Positions 14,757 through 25,330 of a stretch of 64,000 bases of DNA are shown piece by piece (within the stretch, counting starts at the first letter, position 1; each line of letters opens with the position of its first letter). Source of the DNA: Vibrio sp. 10N.261.45.E2 (GTDB lineage Bacteria; Pseudomonadota; Gammaproteobacteria; Enterobacterales; Vibrionaceae); contig NZ_MCZZ01000130.1 in the NCBI RefSeq assembly GCF_002875705.1, positions 83,490-147,489 of the forward strand. Direction: 5' to 3'. The notes beneath the pieces are model-generated. The model was given only the letters and a program-made list of their open reading frames with translations, was not told the origin of the DNA and did no database searches. The translations under genes were made by a program, and so were the position numbers.

Positions 14757-15968
14757 TTAAGCTTGGTACTTTTTGATCACTAGCGTTGCGTTCGTACCGC
14801 CGAAACCAAAGCTGTTAGACATAACCGTTGTTAGCTCTTGTTCACGAGCTTCAGTTACGATGTCTAGGCCAGCAGCTGCTTCGTCTAGGTTAGAAACGTT
14901 GATGCTTGGAGCGATAAAGCCGTTGTCTAGCATTAGCGTTGAGTAAATCGCTTCGTGTACACCAGCAGCACCTAGAGCGTGACCAGTCATCGCTTTAGTC
15001 GCAGAAATTGCTGGGCTGTTACCGCCAAATACTTCTTGGATAGCACCAAGTTCTTTAACGTCGCCAACTGGAGTTGAAGTACCGTGAGTATTCACGTAGT
15101 CAACGCCATCAACGTTTTGCATTGCCATCTTCATACAACGAACCGCGCCTTCACCAGAAGGAGCAACCATGTCGTAGCCATCTGATGTCGCGCCGTAACC
15201 TACGATTTCACCGTAGATTTTTGCGCCACGAGCAACAGCGTGCTCAAGTTCTTCAATGACTAGCATGCCGCCGCCACCAGAGATAACGAAACCGTCACGG
15301 TCTGCATCGTAAGTACGAGAAGCTAGCTCTGGAGTGTCGTTGTACTTAGTAGAAAGTGCACCCATTGCGTCGAACATCATAGTCAGAGACCAATCTAGTT
15401 CTTCACCGCCACCAGCGAATACTACGTCTTGCTTACCCAGTTGGATAAGCTCCATTGCGTGACCAATACAGTGTGCAGATGTCGCACATGCAGAGCTCAT
15501 AGAGTAGTTCACACCACGGATTTTGAAAGGTGTTGCTAGACAAGCAGAAACCGTAGAAGCCATTGTACGTGGCACCATGTATGGACCAACGCGCTTCACG
15601 CCTTTCTCACGAATGATGTCTACTGCGTTTACTTGGTTTAGAGATGAAGCACCACCTGAACCCGCAACGATACCTGTGCGGTCATTAGATACTTGATCTT
15701 CAGTTAAACCAGAATCAGCAATTGCTTGCTCCATTGAAAGGTAAGCGAATGCCGCTGCATCACCCATAAAGCGCATCTTTTTGCGATCGATATGGTCAGC
15801 AGGGTTCATTTTTAGGTTACCCCATACTTGAGAGCGCAAGCCATTTTCCTTGAACTGCTCTGAAGCGGTAATACCAGATTTACCCTCTTTCAGTGATGCT
15901 AAAACTTCTTCGACGTTGTTACCGATACTTGAAACAATACCCATACCGGTGATTACGACTCGTTTCAT
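14757..15968 (-). CDS. fabB: Beta-ketoacyl-ACP synthase I
   Basis: Condensing enzyme of fatty acid elongation; the FabB type is also needed for unsaturated fatty acid synthesis. The catalytic triad is visible: Cys161 in [10 protein letters not shown], His in [12 protein letters not shown] (about 296), and His in [12 protein letters not shown] (about 331). Length 403 residues. FabB rather than FabF is preferred because of [34 protein letters not shown] and the stand-alone locus. The gene is divergent from mnmC, as in E. coli. The upstream region has a weak FadR-like half-site, and the long 3' UTR is the candidate source of FarS. Confidence 0.96.
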   Translation of the reverse strand: MKRVVITGMGIVSSIGNNVEEVLASLKEGKSGITASEQFKENGLRSQVWGNLKMNPADHIDRKKMRFMGDAAAFAYLSMEQAIADSGLTEDQVSNDRTGIVAGSGGASSLNQVNAVDIIREKGVKRVGPYMVPRTMASTVSACLATPFKIRGVNYSMSSACATSAHCIGHAMELIQLGKQDVVFAGGGEELDWSLTMMFDAMGALSTKYNDTPELASRTYDADRDGFVISGGGGMLVIEELEHAVARGAKIYGEIVGYGATSDGYDMVAPSGEGAVRCMKMAMQNVDGVDYVNTHGTSTPVGDVKELGAIQEVFGGNSPAISATKAMTGHALGAAGVHEAIYSTLMLDNGFIAPSINVSNLDEAAAGLDIVTEAREQELTTVMSNSFGFGGTNATLVIKKYQA

Positions 15969-16022
15969 GTGACATTCCTATAATTCTAAATTCAGCTAGA
16001 TGATAACTAAGAAGCCTAACAA

Positions 16023-16039
16023 AAGTGGTCAGCTTTCCT
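16023..16039. promoter_or_regulatory. Possible FadR site upstream of fabB
   Basis: AAGTGGTCAGCTTTCC (GCTGACCACTT on the fabB strand) shares a good half-site with the FadR consensus AACTGGTCNGACCAGTT; the other half is poor. It lies 55-71 bp upstream of the fabB ATG, a plausible activating position. Weak evidence, supported mainly by known FadR activation of fabB. Confidence 0.35.
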
Positions 16040-16096
16040 AGAAATTCGTACAATCCCTACCAACATATCGCTTCAAATCACAAAATGATAGATTTT

Positions 16097-18175
16097 ATGA
16101 CTTCAATTACTAATGCAGAACTGGAATGGAATGAGTCTGGCACGCCAGTTTCAGACCAATTTGACGACGTTTACTTCTCCAATGTTAACGGTTTGGAAGA
16201 AACTCGCTACGTCTTTTTAAAGCAAAACCACCTTCCAGAGCGTTGGCTTGAACATGAACAACGTCGTTTTGTGATTGCTGAAACCGGCTTTGGCACTGGC
16301 CTTAACTTTCTTGCGGTTTGGCAATGGTTCGATACTTTCCTTAAAGATAACCCTCAAGCTATTACCAAAGAATTACATTTCATCAGTTTTGAAAAATATC
16401 CTTTGAATAAAGAGGATCTCATCAAAGCACACCAATCGTGGCCAGAATTAGCCGAGTATGCGACGCAACTCCAAGAACACTACCCTATCGCACTGCCGGA
16501 ATGTCACCGCATTGTACTAGGTGATGGTGCAATCACGCTTGATTTGTGGTTTGGCGATATCAAAGATTGTATGCCTAATGTCCCTACTCCAAAACAAGGT
16601 TTAGTGGATGCTTGGTTCTTAGACGGTTTCGCTCCAAGTAAAAACCCTGAGATGTGGAATCAAAACCTATTCAACGGCATGGCCAAGCTAGCTAAGCAAG
16701 ATTGTAGTTGCGCCACTTTCACCGCGGCAGGCTTTGTGCGCCGTGGCTTAATTGAAGCTGGCTTCGAGATGAAAAAGGTTAAAGGCTTTGGTACTAAGCG
16801 AGAAATGATTGCAGGTCGACTGGGCGAGAAGCACGCTCACACCAACATCAAACCTTGGTATGGCCTTTCAGAGCACAGTCAATCACAGGACATTGCGATT
16901 ATCGGTGGTGGTGTCGCCAGTGCTGCATTAGCCAAAACGCTAAGCCGCCGTGGTAAAAACATCACCCTTTATTGTGAACACCTACAAGCCGCAGGCAATG
17001 CTTCGGGTAACAACCAAGGTGCGATTTACCCCTTGTTAAGCGAAGCGACCTCGAACGTGTCTCGCGTGTTTGGCCCAGGATTACTGTTTGCTCGCCAGTT
17101 TATTAATCAAGCAGCTCAGTCTATTGAGTTTGACTACAGTTGGTGTGGCGTGAATATTCTGATGTGGGATGAAGGCTCCACTAAAAAGCTCAACCGCATG
17201 TTGGAAGGCAACTTTCACACAGATTTGATTCAGCGTTTATCGCCAGAACAAGCGAATGAAAAGATTGGCTTACCGGTTGATAAAGAGAGTGTTTATTTCC
17301 CACTGGGTGGTTGGTTAAGTCCTCTACAACTGACACAAGGCTTGATCGGAAAGTTAGAAGAGACCAACCAAGTGTGCACTCACTATCAACATCAAGTGAC
17401 TCAACTGGAGTGGATCGAAACTGAACAACAATGGCAGCTCACCATCGAGACGCCACAAGGTGAGATTCAAACCAAGCACGACCAAGTGGTTGTTGCGAAC
17501 GGCCACAAGTTCACCCAGTTTGAGCAGACTCAGCCAGTACCTCTAACGCCAGTTAAAGGCCAAGTAAGCCATATTCCGACCACGGAAAACTTAACCAAGT
17601 TAAAAACCGTATTGTGCTTTGATGGTTACCTAACACCGCAAAATCCAAATAACGGTCACCATTGCATTGGCGCAAACTACGACAAAACCAATATTGACCA
17701 AGAGTTTGATATTGAGGTACAGCAACATAATGGTGAGCGCCTGCACGGGTCACTACCAGACCAAGAGTGGACAAAAGAGGTCGACACTAGTGGCAACCTA
17801 GCGCGCCAAGGTATCCGTAGCGTAAGCCGCGATCACCTTCCGTTTGTCGGAAATGTGGGTAATTTCGAATCAATCAAAAAGCAGTATCAGAATCTGCATA
17901 ACTTTAACCCACAGCGTGACTCAGTTGATGATGTTCAAACGGTAACAAGCTTCCCTAACCTGTACTGCTTTATCGGACTAGGCTCACGTGGCTTGAGCTC
18001 TGCGCCATTATTGGCCGAAGTGTTGGCATCGCAAATCTGTGGCGATCCGCTTCCTTTGCCTGTTGATGTGCTTGAGGCGATTCACCCAAGCAGAATGTGG
18101 GTACGCAGACTACGAAAAGGTAAAGCATTAACCGCGGGCTGGGTTGCTGATAAGCACTCAAAAACAAACCAGTAG
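16097..18175 (+). CDS. mnmC: Bifunctional tRNA mnm5s2U methyltransferase / FAD-dependent cmnm-removal oxidoreductase
   Basis: Completes the mnm5s2U34 modification of tRNAs: the C-terminal FAD domain removes the carboxymethyl group and the N-terminal SAM domain methylates the resulting aminomethyl group. The N-terminal half has the DUF752-type motifs [20 protein letters not shown] and [12 protein letters not shown]; the C-terminal half begins with the FAD dinucleotide motif [14 protein letters not shown] (about residue 265) and ends with [18 protein letters not shown] at 16097 ([11 protein letters not shown]) is chosen because it aligns with family N-termini; in-frame starts at 16025 and 16085 are alternatives. 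Length about 692 residues. Confidence 0.95.
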   Translation: MTSITNAELEWNESGTPVSDQFDDVYFSNVNGLEETRYVFLKQNHLPERWLEHEQRRFVIAETGFGTGLNFLAVWQWFDTFLKDNPQAITKELHFISFEKYPLNKEDLIKAHQSWPELAEYATQLQEHYPIALPECHRIVLGDGAITLDLWFGDIKDCMPNVPTPKQGLVDAWFLDGFAPSKNPEMWNQNLFNGMAKLAKQDCSCATFTAAGFVRRGLIEAGFEMKKVKGFGTKREMIAGRLGEKHAHTNIKPWYGLSEHSQSQDIAIIGGGVASAALAKTLSRRGKNITLYCEHLQAAGNASGNNQGAIYPLLSEATSNVSRVFGPGLLFARQFINQAAQSIEFDYSWCGVNILMWDEGSTKKLNRMLEGNFHTDLIQRLSPEQANEKIGLPVDKESVYFPLGGWLSPLQLTQGLIGKLEETNQVCTHYQHQVTQLEWIETEQQWQLTIETPQGEIQTKHDQVVVANGHKFTQFEQTQPVPLTPVKGQVSHIPTTENLTKLKTVLCFDGYLTPQNPNNGHHCIGANYDKTNIDQEFDIEVQQHNGERLHGSLPDQEWTKEVDTSGNLARQGIRSVSRDHLPFVGNVGNFESIKKQYQNLHNFNPQRDSVDDVQTVTSFPNLYCFIGLGSRGLSSAPLLAEVLASQICGDPLPLPVDVLEAIHPSRMWVRRLRKGKALTAGWVADKHSKTNQ

Positions 18176-18226
18176 TTTCTAGTTCAACTATTTTGAACAT
18201 CTGAAACTTCTGAATTGTCTGGAACT

Positions 18227-18264
18227 AAAAAACCCGAATGACATAGTGTCGCTCGGGCTTTTTG
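18227..18264. terminator. Bidirectional terminator between mnmC and flavin reductase gene
   Basis: AAAAAACCCGA..GACA tag TGTC..TCGGGCTTTTT: interrupted stem flanked by A and T runs, serving convergent genes. Confidence 0.8.
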
Positions 18265-18307
18265 TTGTTCGAGTTGCTCTGAACTTATGTTCTAAACGAA
18301 GCAGTAT

Positions 18308-18829
18308 TTACAGCTTAGCAATCGCGTCTTTAATCTGCAGAGCGATCTCTTCGTTGCTGATAGAACCAGACTCAAAATCGAAGTTATCGTAGAAGCTTGG
18401 TACTGAAAGTGACGCTTTTACGTTGCCACCAAAGTAAGGTGCAGAACCAGTTGCTGCGCCAAGTACCGTTTGAGCGCCGCCTGGGCCCGGTGAAGTCGCT
18501 AAGTAAACCGCTGGCTTCTCACCAAACACTGAACGCTCAATGCGTGTCGCCCAATCGAATAGGTTTTTGTACGCTGCAGGGTAGTGACCATTATGCTCTG
18601 CGAACGAGATAACAAACGCATCAGCTTCAGCTAAATCACGCAAAAAGGCTTTTGCACCCTCCGCTTGGCCGATCTCTTTTTCAGTATCTTCACTGAACAT
18701 AGGAACGTTATAATCGTTGATGTCTAAAATTTTAACTTCAGCACCTTCAATCAAGTTAGCTGCGTAAGTTGCTAGAGTTTTGTTGATAGAGGTAGAGCTT
18801 GTGCTTGCGCCGAATGCGATAACTTTCAT
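18308..18829 (-). CDS. NADPH-dependent FMN reductase family protein
   Basis: 173-residue flavodoxin-like protein. The N-terminal phosphate-binding loop FGASTSSTSINKTLA binds FMN, and the FAEHNGHYPAAYKNLFDW segment is the second flavin-binding region of the NADPH-dependent FMN reductase family (ChrR/ArsH/SsuE relatives). Probable role is quinone or flavin reduction; the physiological substrate is unknown. It stands alone between mnmC (convergent) and yfcL, with its own upstream gap of about 175 bp. Cytoplasmic. Confidence 0.88.
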   Translation of the reverse strand: MKVIAFGASTSSTSINKTLATYAANLIEGAEVKILDINDYNVPMFSEDTEKEIGQAEGAKAFLRDLAEADAFVISFAEHNGHYPAAYKNLFDWATRIERSVFGEKPAVYLATSPGPGGAQTVLGAATGSAPYFGGNVKASLSVPSFYDNFDFESGSISNEEIALQIKDAIAKL

Positions 18830-19004
18830 GATGCGACCTTTTCTGTAATTCCGTTAAGTGGGGTTAGAATAACGTAGTCAGAAAATGGAACCATCACAAG
18901 GAATGAACAGACTCATTCAAAAATTTCGAACGAGTCTCAAACTCTTGGTTTGTTCAGCAAAATGGAGAGGAAGGGACTGAACGGAAAGTATCAATGTACC
19001 GTGA

Positions 19005-19268
19005 TTAAGCTTGGTTTTGCAGTTCAACCCAAAGATCATTAACGATGGTGCGATCTGCAGGCGTTAGCTCAGAGCGAGCGTCGTCTAGGCTTTTCTCGAT
19101 GCGTGCTTTAACTACTGCTACGTCTTCAATGCCTTCTTCTTCACATGAAGCCACTGAAAGAGAAATATGACCACGTAAGTAACCACCAGCAAACAGTTCA
19201 TCATCTGATGCGTTTTCAATGCGAGCATCAATTACTTCAAGTAGTTTTTCTTCAAATTCGATAATCAT
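19005..19268 (-). CDS. yfcL: YfcL family protein
   Basis: 87-residue acidic protein with no membrane segment and no catalytic motif that I recognise. Sequence (EEKLLEVIDARIENASDDELFAGGYLRGH) and position next to epmC/yfcM match the conserved gamma-proteobacterial YfcL family of unknown function. Spacing of 9 bp to the upstream epmC stop suggests an epmC-yfcL operon. Confidence 0.88.
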   Translation of the reverse strand: MIIEFEEKLLEVIDARIENASDDELFAGGYLRGHISLSVASCEEEGIEDVAVVKARIEKSLDDARSELTPADRTIVNDLWVELQNQA

Positions 19269-19277
19269 AATATTCTC

Positions 19278-19808
19278 TTATTTCACAATAAATTGGCTAG
19301 CACATAAAGGCTCTACATCGTAGAAGCTGCGTAATGCTTCAGAGAGCATTTTTACGCGAGGCGGAAAGCCCACTTCAAAGATACCCATAACTTCGCTATG
19401 TACTTTATTCATAAAGGCCAAACGATCTGGCTCAAAATCGCCGTGTAGATTGTCACAGCTAACATTAAAAGGAAAGCCTGCGCTCATCGCAATGATCCAT
19501 TCATACGCTTGTGGGCGAATTTCTACTTTTTCAAACTCAGCTTGAACCGCCTCAGTTCGACCATCTGGTTCATACCAATAGCCAAAATCTTCCAGCAAAC
19601 GACGTTCGGGACCAGCGACACACCAGTGTGCGATTTCATGTAGTGCAGACGCGTAAAAGCCACGTGCAAACACAATTCGATGATGTGGGATAGTGTCATC
19701 AGCGGGCAAATAGATCGGCTCATCAGCTCCTAGCTCTAGTTTGGTATTAAAGCTTTCGAAAAAGGTCTGATTGAAAATATCGATGATGTCTGAATATTGG
19801 TGCGTCAT
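19278..19808 (-). CDS. epmC: Elongation factor P hydroxylase
   Basis: YfcM/EpmC hydroxylates the beta-lysylated Lys of EF-P, the last step of EF-P modification. Conserved features: DEPIYLPADDTIPHHRIVFARGF, the metal-binding HEIAHWC motif, and FNVSCDNLHGDFEPD. ATG at 19808 (MTHQYSDIIDIFNQ) is chosen over the in-frame ATG at 19841 because the extra 11 residues are not seen in the family. This gives 176 residues. Co-transcribed with yfcL. The EF-P, EpmA and EpmB genes are not in this window. Confidence 0.93.
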   Translation of the reverse strand: MTHQYSDIIDIFNQTFFESFNTKLELGADEPIYLPADDTIPHHRIVFARGFYASALHEIAHWCVAGPERRLLEDFGYWYEPDGRTEAVQAEFEKVEIRPQAYEWIIAMSAGFPFNVSCDNLHGDFEPDRLAFMNKVHSEVMGIFEVGFPPRVKMLSEALRSFYDVEPLCASQFIVK

Positions 19809-20107
19809 AAAATCAAATTTAAGTAAAAAGAACTGGGGCATTTTGCGTTTTTTTGAGCGCTCGGTAAAGCCCTATCACTAGCAATGGCATTAGGTTCAAT
19901 CCAATACTTTACCGTGACAATCGATTGCAGATCCCAGATTACACTACTTTGAGGCGAATGATTAGTTTAGCTATTCTGAAATGCCCATTCACGGTACAAA
20001 TATTCATTCGTCAATCGCCGTTTTTACTACTACACTCGCGCTTCATTTTTATATCCATAAGGCCTATAAGACTCGAATTTATAGACCTAAATTATAGAGC
20101 TACAGCA

Positions 20108-20731
20108 ATGCTACTAAGTGTTTTGTATATCATTGGCATCACGGCAGAAGCCATGACCGGCGCTCTCAGTGCTGGCAAACAAAAAATGGATTGGTTTGGT
20201 GTAATGTTGGTTGCCAGTGCAACGGCAATTGGCGGCGGCACAGTCCGAGATATCTTACTTGGACATTACCCTTTAGGTTGGGTTGAAAATCCGCAGTATC
20301 TAGCGATCACCTGTATCGCGGGTGTTATCACAACGGGACTGGCTAAATGGGTAATCAAGCTAAAAGGCTTATTTATTCGTTTAGATGCTTTAGGGCTTAT
20401 CGTATTTAGCATCATTGGTACCAAGGTAGCGATGACAATGGGTCTACATCCAATGATCTGCATGGTATCTGCGCTAGTCACAGGTGTCTTTGGTGGTTTG
20501 CTACGCGACCTTATCTGTCGTCAAACGCCCTTGGTGTTGCATGAAGAGCTTTATGCCTCTATCGCGCTTATTGCTTCAGGTTTATACCTAGGTTTGCTTG
20601 AACTTGGCATTAATGATGTAACCGCAACGATTGTGACGCTTGTAGTGGGTTACTTGCTACGTATGGCGGCGGTGAGATTCAAGTGGCGTTTGCCTTCGTT
20701 CCAGCTTGATCCTGAAAGCTCTGTGCATTAG
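20108..20731 (+). CDS. Trimeric intracellular cation (TRIC) channel family membrane protein
   Basis: 207-residue protein with seven hydrophobic segments and the internal duplication of the UPF0126/TRIC family. The two Gly-rich signature motifs are GGGTVRDILLG (first half) and GGLLRDLICR (second half). Prokaryotic TRIC homologues form K+-selective trimeric channels; the role in Vibrio is untested. The start at 20108 (MLLSVLYIIGITAEAM) is chosen because it begins just before the first membrane helix; an in-frame start at 19925 would add 61 atypical residues. Convergent with aroC. Resembles E. coli YadS and YicG. Confidence 0.88.
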   Translation: MLLSVLYIIGITAEAMTGALSAGKQKMDWFGVMLVASATAIGGGTVRDILLGHYPLGWVENPQYLAITCIAGVITTGLAKWVIKLKGLFIRLDALGLIVFSIIGTKVAMTMGLHPMICMVSALVTGVFGGLLRDLICRQTPLVLHEELYASIALIASGLYLGLLELGINDVTATIVTLVVGYLLRMAAVRFKWRLPSFQLDPESSVH

Positions 20732-20758
20732 ATAATATATTCTCAATAACGCAGAAAA

Positions 20759-20796
20759 CAAAAAGGGTTGCTCCAACAGGAAGCAACCCTTTTTTC
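20759..20796. terminator. Bidirectional terminator between TRIC gene and aroC
   Basis: A run of A, GGGTTGCT, a 9-nt loop, AGCAACCC and a run of T. Strong 8-bp stem, functional on either strand. Confidence 0.88.
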
Positions 20797-20809
20797 ATTC
20801 GCTCAATCG

Positions 20810-21895
20810 TTAGATTTGAGGAGTGTTCGTCGTTACACCAAAGTTTTGACCACGGTGACGTAACAAGTGATCAAGCAATACAATCGCTAACATCGCTTCT
20901 GCGATCGGTACAGCACGGATACCCACACATGGATCATGACGACCTTTAGTGATTAGCTGCGTCGCTTCACCGTCTTTGGTGATCGTGTCACCAGGAACCG
21001 TGATGCTTGATGTTGGCTTAAGCGCAATGCTTGCCACAATATCTTGGCCAGTAGAAATACCACCTAAGATACCGCCAGCATGGTTGCTGCTGAAACCTTC
21101 TGGAGTTAATGGATCACGGTGTTCACTACCGCGTTGATTAACAACATCAAAGCCATCGCCAATCTCAACACCTTTCACAGCATTAATGCTCATTAGAGCA
21201 TGCGCAATGTCTGCATCTAGACGATCAAAGATTGGCTCACCAAGACCTACAGGCACTTTAGTCGCAACCACTTGAATCTTCGCACCGATCGAGTTGCCTT
21301 CTTTTAGCAAGTCACGAATCAGTTGGTCGAATTCAGGTACTTTATCGGCATCTGGGCAGAAGAAAGCGTTGTTTTCAATCTCGTTCCAATCCACTTTATC
21401 AATCGAGATATCACCCATTTGAGAAAGGTAAGCTTGGATTTCAACACCAAATTCTTGTTTTAGGTATTTCTTCGCAATCGCACCAGCAGCAACGCGCATT
21501 GCCGTTTCACGAGCTGAAGAACGACCACCACCTCGGTAATCACGCACACCGTACTTTTGATGGTATGTGTAATCAGCGTGTCCAGGGCGGAACTTGTCTT
21601 TAATTTCGGAATAGTCTTTAGAGCGTTGGTCTGTATTTTCAATCAATAGACCAATAGAAGTGCCCGTAGTTTGGCCTTCAAATACACCAGATAAGATTTT
21701 CACTTCATCCGCTTCACGGCGAGCCGTTGTATAGCGAGAAGTACCTGGGCGACGACGATCTAAATCTCTTTGAAGGTCTGCTTCGGTAATTTCTAATCCT
21801 GGTGGGCACCCATCTACGATACATCCTAGTGCGATACCGTGACTTTCTCCGAACGTGGTCACGCGGAAATGTTGTCCGATACTGTTTCCTGCCAT
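20810..21895 (-). CDS. aroC: Chorismate synthase
   Basis: Last step of the shikimate pathway: 5-enolpyruvylshikimate-3-phosphate to chorismate, using reduced FMN. The 361-residue sequence starts [18 protein letters not shown] and contains the signature blocks [33 protein letters not shown], and GGISTGQDI. Single-gene unit with a terminator just downstream; its upstream gap (to the tRNA) contains no other gene. Confidence 0.98.
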   Translation of the reverse strand: MAGNSIGQHFRVTTFGESHGIALGCIVDGCPPGLEITEADLQRDLDRRRPGTSRYTTARREADEVKILSGVFEGQTTGTSIGLLIENTDQRSKDYSEIKDKFRPGHADYTYHQKYGVRDYRGGGRSSARETAMRVAAGAIAKKYLKQEFGVEIQAYLSQMGDISIDKVDWNEIENNAFFCPDADKVPEFDQLIRDLLKEGNSIGAKIQVVATKVPVGLGEPIFDRLDADIAHALMSINAVKGVEIGDGFDVVNQRGSEHRDPLTPEGFSSNHAGGILGGISTGQDIVASIALKPTSSITVPGDTITKDGEATQLITKGRHDPCVGIRAVPIAEAMLAIVLLDHLLRHRGQNFGVTTNTPQI

Positions 21896-22120
21896 TACTT
21901 CCTCTAAATCAGCTATTGCGCAGAAGGTTTGATTCCTAAACCCACTGGTGAACAGCTTTACTTGTCTATTCTTCGTGAATTCATAGTGGCTTTATTACCA
22001 AATGATGTAAACCCCAAAAAACGAACAATTTTAACTTTCTATTACATGAGCCGAATGAAATGAATGACGGGAGGAAATGAGTAGCGTTTTAAGAGGAGTA
22101 TTTTTATTATGCTAGAAATG

Positions 22121-22155
22121 CAAAAAACCCGACGACTCGGAGAGTTATCGGGTTT
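22121..22155 (-). terminator. Terminator downstream of tRNA-Arg
   Basis: On the minus strand AAACCCGA, a 15-nt loop with internal pairing, TCGGGTTT, then TTTTG. Lies 11 bp beyond the 3' end of the tRNA gene. Confidence 0.75.
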
Positions 22156-22165
22156 CTTTAAATAA

Positions 22166-22242
22166 TGGCACGCCCTGAAGGATTCGAACCTTCGACCACC
22201 TCCTTAGAAGGGAGGTGCTCTATCCAGCTGAGCTAAGGGCGC
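22166..22242 (-). tRNA. tRNA-Arg(TCT)
   Basis: 77-nt cloverleaf on the minus strand. Acceptor stem GCGCCCT/AGGGCGT (with one G-U pair), D arm GCTCAGCTGGATAGAGC, anticodon stem-loop with 7-nt loop CTTCTAA giving anticodon TCT (decodes AGA), T arm with GGTTCGAATCC, and encoded CCA end. Stand-alone gene with its own terminator. Confidence 0.97.
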
Positions 22243-22357
22243 GCTACAGGAAAGAATTATACGAATTCGAATCAGTAAAGCAACGGCTTTGTGTAACATT
22301 CTGATCTAAGTGAGTAAAAAAAGGGCAACAAACAAATAAGTGTTGGAAAATAGACCA

Positions 22358-22373
22358 AAGCAAACGTTTGCTT
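22358..22373. promoter_or_regulatory. PurR operator upstream of folD
   Basis: AAGCAAACGTTTGCTT is a perfect 16-bp palindrome matching the PurR consensus. It is 81-96 bp upstream of the folD ATG, in the expected promoter region. FolD supplies 10-formyl-THF to purine synthesis, so purine repression is logical. Confidence 0.85.
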
Positions 22374-22453
22374 GATGGTAATCAAAAAGATTTTCTGGAA
22401 TAATGCGCCAAAAACATCAGCCACTAACTTGAATATCAATACTAAGGAAATTC

Positions 22454-23311
22454 ATGACTGCTCAAAATATTGATGGAAAGCTAATTTCTCAAACGGTTCG
22501 CTCTGAAGTTGCTGCACGTGTAAAAGCTCGTACTGAAGCTGGATTACGCGCTCCGGGCCTAGCGGTTGTTTTAGTGGGTGAAGACCCTGCTTCTCAGGTT
22601 TACGTTGGAAGTAAGCGTAAAGCATGTGAAGAAGTTGGCTTCGTATCTAAATCTTACGACTTGCCAGCCACTGCGACAGAAGACGAATTGTTAACACTGG
22701 TAGACCAACTGAACCAAGATCCAGAGATCGACGGTATTCTTGTTCAACTGCCTCTACCAGCAGGTATTGATAGCACTCACGTTCTTGAGCGCATCACACC
22801 AGAGAAAGACGTTGATGGTTTCCACCCTTACAACGTAGGTCGTTTGGCTCAGCGTATGCCTAAACTTCGCTCTTGTACGCCAAAAGGCATCATCACGCTA
22901 CTTGACCGTTACAACATCGACTTACGTGGTAAGCACGCGGTTGTGGTTGGCGCTTCAAACATCGTGGGTCGCCCAATGACGCTAGAACTTCTCCTAGCAG
23001 GCTGTACGACGACAACATGTCACCGCTTCACCAAAGACCTTGAGGGCCACGTGCGTCAAGCAGACGTTGTTGTGGTTGCTGTTGGTAAGCCAAACTTCAT
23101 TCCTGGCGCTTGGATTAAGAAAGGCGCTGTTGTGGTCGATGTTGGTATCAACCGTTTAGAATCTGGCAAGCTAGTAGGCGACGTTGAATACGATGTCGCT
23201 AAAGAGAGCGCAAGCTTTATCACTCCTGTACCAGGTGGTGTTGGTCCAATGACAGTTGCGAGCCTAATCGAGAACACCATGATCGCTTGTGAGCAATTTC
23301 ACTCTAAATAA
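22454..23311 (+). CDS. folD: Methylenetetrahydrofolate dehydrogenase / cyclohydrolase
   Basis: Interconverts 5,10-methylene-, 5,10-methenyl- and 10-formyl-THF with NADP+. Signature motifs: [14 protein letters not shown] (with the catalytic Lys), [12 protein letters not shown], and [14 protein letters not shown] at the C-terminus; the nucleotide-binding segment [13 protein letters not shown] is about residue 160. Length 285 residues is normal. Preceded by a PurR palindrome and followed by a strong terminator, so it is a single-gene unit. Confidence 0.98.
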   Translation: MTAQNIDGKLISQTVRSEVAARVKARTEAGLRAPGLAVVLVGEDPASQVYVGSKRKACEEVGFVSKSYDLPATATEDELLTLVDQLNQDPEIDGILVQLPLPAGIDSTHVLERITPEKDVDGFHPYNVGRLAQRMPKLRSCTPKGIITLLDRYNIDLRGKHAVVVGASNIVGRPMTLELLLAGCTTTTCHRFTKDLEGHVRQADVVVVAVGKPNFIPGAWIKKGAVVVDVGINRLESGKLVGDVEYDVAKESASFITPVPGGVGPMTVASLIENTMIACEQFHSK

Positions 23312-23339
23312 TCAGCTAGCGACAGCATAAATAGAACTA

Positions 23340-23374
23340 GAAAGCCGCAGCGTGAGAACGCTGCGGCTTTTTCT
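23340..23374. terminator. Bidirectional terminator between folD and antiporter gene
   Basis: AAAGCCGCAGCG, 6-nt loop, CGCTGCGGCTTTTT: 9-12 bp GC-rich stem flanked by A and T runs. Confidence 0.9.
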
Positions 23375-23425
23375 ATGCTCTTCATTTTTGATACAAGTTA
23401 CTCGCTTTTGATATAGAGCGACTCG

Positions 23426-25240
23426 CTACTTATCTGGAATATCGATTTTTTCTGTCTGCTCAGAAGGTGGTAGTAAGCTAATGATCTCGCAATCAGTGGA
23501 TGCTAGTTTTTCCAAGTCAGAACCTTGTGTCACTAAACGGAAATCTCCGTCGGAAATCACCCCAAGAGGAATCGCTTTAGGGTACAGAGCCTTAAACTCG
23601 TTGAGATCAAATTCCTCTGTTAAGCCTGTACTTTTGATTTGGCTACCCTGAGCCATCAGCGAATTAAGCTTGGAATAGGTAGTCCCTTCCGAAAACAGGC
23701 TTCTATTGCCATCGCGACTCACCTGATGCCTTTCATGTTTGTTTTCTGAGGATTCAAGCTCAAACACCTTATTCTCACCAAACTCATCTTGATAGTGCAT
23801 GCTAACTAACGGGTTGGTTTGGCGATAAGGCGACACAATCATCGCTCGCCCTATTCCATCCAATTCCAGATTATTTTCAGCGTGGCTGGAAGCTGGGTTA
23901 CCAAAATAAACATTCAAGTTTTCCATGCGCGCCAAGCGAATGCTTTCCCAGTTGGTATCGGCAAGTACACTGTTGATGTTGTGTGTCGCCAGTACTTTGG
24001 CAAACTGGCGTGAAAAGTGAGTCGCGCCAAAGAAGATAACACCTTGTGCTTTCTCTTGAGTCACACCTAACCTTCTCGCCCACCAACTCGCGGTTAGGCT
24101 TTGAATCACAACCGTGCCAATAATGACCAAGAACACCATTGGCACCAACAGGTCTGCGCCTTCGATTAGTTGCTTCTCTTGAAGCTTGATTGCAAACAAA
24201 GAAGAAACCGCAGCCGCAACGATCCCGCGCGGTGCCATCCAGCTCAAAAACCATTTATCCGCCGAACTAAGATCCGTGCCGATCCCGCTGATCCAAACGC
24301 TTAACGGGCGAGCCACCAACATCACTACCGCTAGCAAGCCAACACCGCCCCAACCTATCGAGAGGAAGGTCCCCGAATCGAGTCGACTGGCTAGCAAAAT
24401 AAACAACGCAGAAATGAGCAACACGGTCAGAGTTTCTTTGAATTCGATGATGTCTTCGATATCCAAGCCTTTCACGTTGGCGAGCCAGATCCCCATGATG
24501 GTCACGGTTAACAAGCCTGACTCTTCACTCAGATCATTGGAAAATGAAAATGCTGCTAGCATTAAGGTCAGCACGGCCACATTACGTAAATAGTGTGGTA
24601 CCCAATGCCCTTTCAGCATCTTTGCAATCAAATGGCCACCGATGATCCCTAAGCCTAATCCTATGACCAACGTCAGACCAAGAGCTGACAGAACGTGCCC
24701 AGTCGGATCGGCAGAAGAAACAATGTATTCGTAGACGAGAACCGCAAACAGAGCCCCTATTGGGTCGATAACGATTCCCTCCCATCGCAAAATACTGCCT
24801 AAGGAAGATTTAGGTTGAATGCTACGAAGCATAGGGACAATCACTGTAGGCCCTGTCACCACGACCAAGGCACCGAATAGCGCAGCCAATGGCCAACTGA
24901 AGTCCACAAAATAGTAAGCACCCACCACGATACAGGCCCATGTAATCAACATGCCGAAGCTTACGAGATGAGTCACCATCCGGCCATGGCCTCTGATTTC
25001 TTTGAAATTTAGGGTCAATGCGCCTTCAAATAGAATGATGGCAACACCCAATGAAATCATAGGAAACAGCACATCACCGAAAATGGCATCGGGATTTAGG
25101 ACATTCAGGCCAGGACCTAACAGCAGGCCGACGATAAGGAGAGGAAGAATAGCGGGAAGACGTAAACGCCAACCGAGCAGTTGACAAGCTAAAGACAGGA
25201 GTCCAATTAACGCCAAAGAAGAAGTAATCGACAAATCCAT
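23426..25240 (-). CDS. CPA1-type cation:proton antiporter with C-terminal nucleotide-binding (RCK-like) region
   Basis: 604-residue inner-membrane protein. The first about 400 residues form 11-13 hydrophobic helices with the antiporter motifs FEGALTLNF (about 70-80) and DPIGALFAVLVYE (about 158-170), the latter carrying the Asp of the ion site. From about residue 403 the sequence (GVIFFGATHFSRQFAKVLA..VLADTNWESI) resembles a Rossmann TrkA-N fold with a degenerate dinucleotide motif, followed by a soluble tail to 604. It exchanges Na+ or K+ for H+; which ion is not readable from sequence. Its leader has two hairpins, the second being a terminator-like structure immediately before the RBS. Confidence 0.88.
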   Translation of the reverse strand: MDLSITSSLALIGLLSLACQLLGWRLRLPAILPLLIVGLLLGPGLNVLNPDAIFGDVLFPMISLGVAIILFEGALTLNFKEIRGHGRMVTHLVSFGMLITWACIVVGAYYFVDFSWPLAALFGALVVVTGPTVIVPMLRSIQPKSSLGSILRWEGIVIDPIGALFAVLVYEYIVSSADPTGHVLSALGLTLVIGLGLGIIGGHLIAKMLKGHWVPHYLRNVAVLTLMLAAFSFSNDLSEESGLLTVTIMGIWLANVKGLDIEDIIEFKETLTVLLISALFILLASRLDSGTFLSIGWGGVGLLAVVMLVARPLSVWISGIGTDLSSADKWFLSWMAPRGIVAAAVSSLFAIKLQEKQLIEGADLLVPMVFLVIIGTVVIQSLTASWWARRLGVTQEKAQGVIFFGATHFSRQFAKVLATHNINSVLADTNWESIRLARMENLNVYFGNPASSHAENNLELDGIGRAMIVSPYRQTNPLVSMHYQDEFGENKVFELESSENKHERHQVSRDGNRSLFSEGTTYSKLNSLMAQGSQIKSTGLTEEFDLNEFKALYPKAIPLGVISDGDFRLVTQGSDLEKLASTDCEIISLLPPSEQTEKIDIPDK

Positions 25241-25250
25241 TTGTGCCCCT

Positions 25251-25282
25251 AAAAAGTTTGCACCACACCCTGTGGTACAAAC
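25251..25282 (-). terminator. Terminator-like hairpin directly before the antiporter RBS (possible attenuator)
   Basis: On the minus strand GTTTGTACCACA, GGG, TGTGGTGCAAAC then TTTTT: 12-position stem with one mismatch, U tract, and right after it the Shine-Dalgarno AGGGG and the ATG at 25240. It may simply end nupC transcripts, but placed 11-16 nt from the start codon it would also act on any transcript that starts upstream. Confidence 0.75.
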
Positions 25283-25295
25283 TATTCACTGAAAT

Positions 25296-25330
25296 AAGAA
25301 AGCCTACGTTCTTACACTATAGGCTCTCTT
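25296..25330 (-). promoter_or_regulatory. Upstream hairpin in the antiporter leader
   Basis: AAGAGAGCCTA and TAGGCTTTCTT pair over 11 positions (one G-U) around a 13-nt loop. Lies 13 nt upstream of the terminator-like hairpin; the pair resembles an attenuator arrangement. Function is inferred, not shown. Confidence 0.5.
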